The notes under the pieces were generated by a model that was given only the letters and a program-made list of their open reading frames with translations, did no database searches and had not been told where the DNA came from. A stretch of DNA of 64,000 nucleotides from positions 1,364,001 through 1,428,000 of the forward strand of contig NZ_CP089301.1 of assembly GCF_021227995.1 (NCBI RefSeq). The letters run 5' to 3'. A program made the translations under genes and the position numbers. This document shows positions 61,082-64,000 of the stretch, piece after piece; position 1 is the stretch's first letter; each line of letters starts with the position of its first letter. The stretch is from Novosphingobium kaempferiae (GTDB lineage Bacteria; Pseudomonadota; Alphaproteobacteria; Sphingomonadales; Sphingomonadaceae).

Positions 61082-64000
61082 TCAGAACGCCATGCTGAGC
61101 GAGGCGCGCGCTGAAAGGTCGGTGCCGGTGCTCGCCTGCTCGGCACGGGCGGTGATCTTCCAGGTGAAGTCGTAGCCGCCCGCGAGCACGCTCGCCTCGC
61201 CGATCCATGCGCCCTTCAGGCTGTCGCCCGCGATAGTGAAGGCTTCGCCCGCATCGTAGCTGTCGCCGCCGTTGAAGTAGGCGGTAGTGCTGCCGAGCTG
61301 ACCACTCAGCACTTCGCGGCGACCGGCCTCAATCTGGAAGGTCAACGGGCGCCAGTCGGGCGAAATGGTGCCCAGCGAGTAGGATGCGGTCACGCTCGGC
61401 GTGGCGGTCAGCATCCTGCTGGTACGTCCTGCGACAGTGAGCGCCATCGCATCGCTGTCGGCAGTTTCGTCATAGCCCTTTTCCTTGAGCCACATCTGCT
61501 CCAGTTCCACCTTAGGCTTCAGGCTGAAGCGGCGCGACATGTCGAAGCGGTAGGACGCACCCGCCAGTCCGGAGAACAGCCACCCCTTCCAGCTGCCGTC
61601 GGCGGCATAGGAAAAGTCGGTGTCGTCGATGGTGCCGGTGTAGGTACGGGTGGAGTCGATCGAGATGCGCGATGCACCCACGCGCGCCCACGCGAGCAGC
61701 GGCCCGTTGGAAGTGCGCCAGAACAGGCTGAGGTCATGCTGGCCGATGTCCAGCTTGCCGGTGCCCCCGTTGTTCTTCACCGAACCCTGCATCCACGCAT
61801 AGGACACGCCGAAATAGCCGAGGTCCGTGCGCCGCTCGACGCCGCCGGAAAGACCCCAGCCGTTCGCCTTGTAGCCCGCCGTGCCGGTCGCGTCCTTGCT
61901 GGCGCGCCAGTAGATCGGCTCGAACCAGCCGCCCACATCGGAGATGTCGAACAGCGTGGTGTCGTCGCTGATATGCCGTGCGGCAAGGCGGTCTGCGGTG
62001 GTGACCGCCTTGAACACGCCGCCGGCGTGATCGGGGACCAGCCCTCCGACCTGATCGCGCAGCGTCGCGGCGTCGCCGACGTCGAGCAGGCTGGCGGTCA
62101 TGCTGTCGTCGTTCTGCGCGGTCGCGTAGATCGCATCCCACACCGCCGCCTGCGACTTCGTGAGCCCCAGTTCGTCGGTCGTCTTGCGCGACAATGTCAG
62201 GTAGACGCTGTCGTCGTCGCTGCTGACCGAGCCGTTGTAGATGAACGGCGTGTCCACCGCGTAGTTCAGCGCACCCTCGACCGTCAGATTGTCAGATGTC
62301 AGCACGGTGTAAGTGCCCTGCGCTGTGGCGAGGCTGTTTACCGTCGCCGTGACGCTGGCGCCGTCCGCCAGCGTGGCGCTGTCGGTGACGATGGTCGAGC
62401 TTTCGGCTCCATCGACATAGACGCCGATCGTGCCGCCCGAACCGACGGTGAGGCTGCCGAAACTGACCGTCGTCGCCTCGTCCGGGATCAGGGTGCCGCC
62501 GTTGACGGTCACCGCGACATTGGCCGCGTTGCCGAACTGGCCGGAATATTTCGCGCTGTCGTTGATCGTGACGGTGCCGGCCTCTCCCGCGAAATCCATG
62601 GTGCCGGAGAAGATCGAGGTGCCCGAAAGGCTGGCCGTGGCCGCGCCGCTGCCGAAATAGACGTCGCCCGAATAGACCGCATCGTCAGACAGCGTGAGCG
62701 TATCGTCGCCCGCGCCGAAGTAGGTATCGCCGACGATCTGGCCGGTGGAAGCGGCCAGCGTGTCGTTGCCCGATCCCAGCCGGATGTCGCCAGTGATCTT
62801 GGCGTAGACGGTGGTGTCTTCCTCGTCGTTGTCCTCCTCGTACTCGGCGCGCGTCTCGGCATCGTCGTCGTTGAGGTACTGGGTGACGGTGACACCGGTG
62901 GTGTTCGCCGAAAGATCTATCGCGGTGCGGGTGTCGGTGCTGGTGCCGCCCGCGGTGATGTAACCGGTGTTTTCGAGCGAGGTCAGCGTCCCCGACAGGT
63001 CGCGGATGGCGGTGGTCGAACCCTCTCCGCCCGAGGTCAGCGAGGCGGAGATCGTGCCGCTGTTGTAGAGGCTGGTGACGGTGCTTCCCTGATTGATGAG
63101 CAGGGCCACCGCCGACTGGTCGTAGGAAGTGGCGTTCAGCGTGCCTGACACGCCGATGCCGTTGGTCAGCGTGACGTTGCCGCCCTGCCCACCGATGACG
63201 AGTCCATAGGCGTCGGTGTTGCTGTAGTAGGAGTTCGAGGTCACCGAACCGTCGATCACGACCGAATAGGTGCCCATGTTGCCGGTCACCGATCCCACGG
63301 TGATGTCGCTGGTGCCGCCGACCTGCAACGCGGGGCCGTTGCCGTAAGTGGTGATCGTGCCGGTGCCTTCGTCGCTGTCGTCTACACCATCGCCGTCCTC
63401 GTCGTCGTTGTCGTTGTCGTCGTCACGGTCGACCGGGGGCGCGGCCACGTAGATGCCGCCATCGACATTGCCGGTGATCGAGACTGCAGCGGTGCCGGTG
63501 CGCAATGCCTCGCGCGAGAGGACCATGGTCGTGCTGTCGTCGTTGACGAAGGTGTAACCCTTGGTCAACGCGCCCTGGATGGTGACGGTGCCGCTGACGT
63601 CGCCCGCCACGTTCAGCGCGCTGGAACCCTTGCCGACCACCGAGACGGTGCCTTCTACGGTGACGTCGCCATTGACGCCCTTCGTCGAGATGCCGACTGC
63701 GTTGTCGCCGATCACCGAGATCGTGCCGGTGTTGGTGACCGATCCGGTCCAGTCGCCATCGAGCACGATGCCGCCCGAATTCTGCCCCTCGACCGAGATC
63801 GTGCCTTCGTTGAGGATCGTGCCGGAGGCCACGCCATTGACGTGGATGCCGTAACGATTGCCCGCCGAGGCGATGCCGCTGGTGACGATGTTGTCGCCGT
63901 CCGCGTCATCGAGGACATAGTCCTCCAGCACCGAGATCACCCCGTCCTCGCCAATGTTGATGGCCGAGGACGTGCCCGAATTCACGGTGATCGCCGATGC
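61082..64000 (-). CDS. Autotransporter adhesin-like protein, 5' end beyond window
   Basis: The frame is open to base 64000, giving about 972 visible residues. The passenger is a chain of short beta-helix rungs (GTISVEGQNSGGIVLDG, NTGTISVIGDNAVGIST). The C-terminal 270 residues are an autotransporter barrel (PIYWRASKDATGTAG onward), ending in ASLSMAF, a typical last strand with terminal Phe. Acidic stretches around 63360-63430 (DDDNDNDDEDGDGVDDSDEG) look like calcium-binding T3-type repeats; another acidic stretch lies near 62790-62870. It is exported by a type V route and exposed on the cell surface. It converges with nothing here; galE lies upstream in the same direction. Confidence 0.92.
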   Translation of the reverse strand, partial: ASAITVNSGTSSAINIGEDGVISVLEDYVLDDADGDNIVTSGIASAGNRYGIHVNGVASGTILNEGTISVEGQNSGGIVLDGDWTGSVTNTGTISVIGDNAVGISTKGVNGDVTVEGTVSVVGKGSSALNVAGDVSGTVTIQGALTKGYTFVNDDSTTMVLSREALRTGTAAVSITGNVDGGIYVAAPPVDRDDDNDNDDEDGDGVDDSDEGTGTITTYGNGPALQVGGTSDITVGSVTGNMGTYSVVIDGSVTSNSYYSNTDAYGLVIGGQGGNVTLTNGIGVSGTLNATSYDQSAVALLINQGSTVTSLYNSGTISASLTSGGEGSTTAIRDLSGTLTSLENTGYITAGGTSTDTRTAIDLSANTTGVTVTQYLNDDDAETRAEYEEDNDEEDTTVYAKITGDIRLGSGNDTLAASTGQIVGDTYFGAGDDTLTLSDDAVYSGDVYFGSGAATASLSGTSIFSGTMDFAGEAGTVTINDSAKYSGQFGNAANVAVTVNGGTLIPDEATTVSFGSLTVGSGGTIGVYVDGAESSTIVTDSATLADGASVTATVNSLATAQGTYTVLTSDNLTVEGALNYAVDTPFIYNGSVSSDDDSVYLTLSRKTTDELGLTKSQAAVWDAIYATAQNDDSMTASLLDVGDAATLRDQVGGLVPDHAGGVFKAVTTADRLAARHISDDTTLFDISDVGGWFEPIYWRASKDATGTAGYKANGWGLSGGVERRTDLGYFGVSYAWMQGSVKNNGGTGKLDIGQHDLSLFWRTSNGPLLAWARVGASRISIDSTRTYTGTIDDTDFSYAADGSWKGWLFSGLAGASYRFDMSRRFSLKPKVELEQMWLKEKGYDETADSDAMALTVAGRTSRMLTATPSVTASYSLGTISPDWRPLTFQIEAGRREVLSGQLGSTTAYFNGGDSYDAGEAFTIAGDSLKGAWIGEASVLAGGYDFTWKITARAEQASTGTDLSARASLSMAF

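Overview
The window is GC-rich (roughly 65%) chromosomal DNA of an alphaproteobacterium, most likely a sphingomonad close to Novosphingobium or Sphingobium. The evidence is a methionine synthase split into two genes behind a fused ArsR-methyltransferase regulator, several GTG and TTG starts, TonB-dependent uptake, and the short palindromic repeats typical of sphingomonad genomes. No tRNA, rRNA, CRISPR array, transposase or integrase was seen.

Left part (1-26 kb) is mostly core metabolism. It opens with the 3' end of a TonB receptor and NAD synthetase. A methionine/one-carbon operon follows: sahR-like regulator, metF, metH1, a GNAT gene and metH2. A 22-bp perfect palindrome in the operon promoter looks like the SahR operator, and the regulator mRNA is probably leaderless. 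Next come a NudK-like Nudix hydrolase, a NucA/NucB-type nuclease, a RecQ-like helicase, a dicarboxylate/amino-acid symporter, an L,D-transpeptidase, an EamA transporter, aconitase, several lipoproteins, 6-phosphogluconolactonase, Dps, and two GDP-mannose genes (a eukaryote-type phosphomannomutase and mannose-1-phosphate guanylyltransferase).

From 27 to 31 kb lies a trehalose operon (otsB, GH15 glycosidase, otsA), followed by a small degenerate PilZ protein.

From 31.8 to 61 kb is a large exopolysaccharide/capsule locus of Wzx/Wzy type. It supplies GDP-mannose and GDP-fucose (manC, pmm, gmd, fcl), UDP-galactose (galE) and a CMP-activated ulosonic acid (NeuB-family synthase plus KdsB-like cytidylyltransferase). 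It holds four GT4 glycosyltransferases, a flippase, a polymerase, a second O-antigen-ligase-type membrane protein, Wza- and Wzc-type export proteins, an acyltransferase and a WcaF-like acetyltransferase. It also carries a phage-tailspike-like beta-helix protein, a sialidase-like lipoprotein and an M48/PDZ protease. A recurrent TTGC..GCAGCAA dyad precedes several of these units and may co-regulate them.

The most unusual part is the ulosonate module. One protein joins a GT42/MptE-like N-terminal domain to a NeuB barrel that lacks the usual C-terminal SAF domain. It is preceded by an inositol-monophosphatase-like gene and followed by a KdsB-type activator, with a separate GT42/MptE-like gene and a sialidase-like lipoprotein nearby. 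This could be an undescribed route for making and attaching a Kdo-, Kdn- or nonulosonate-like sugar.

The window ends inside a large autotransporter on the minus strand that carries acidic, calcium-binding-like stretches.
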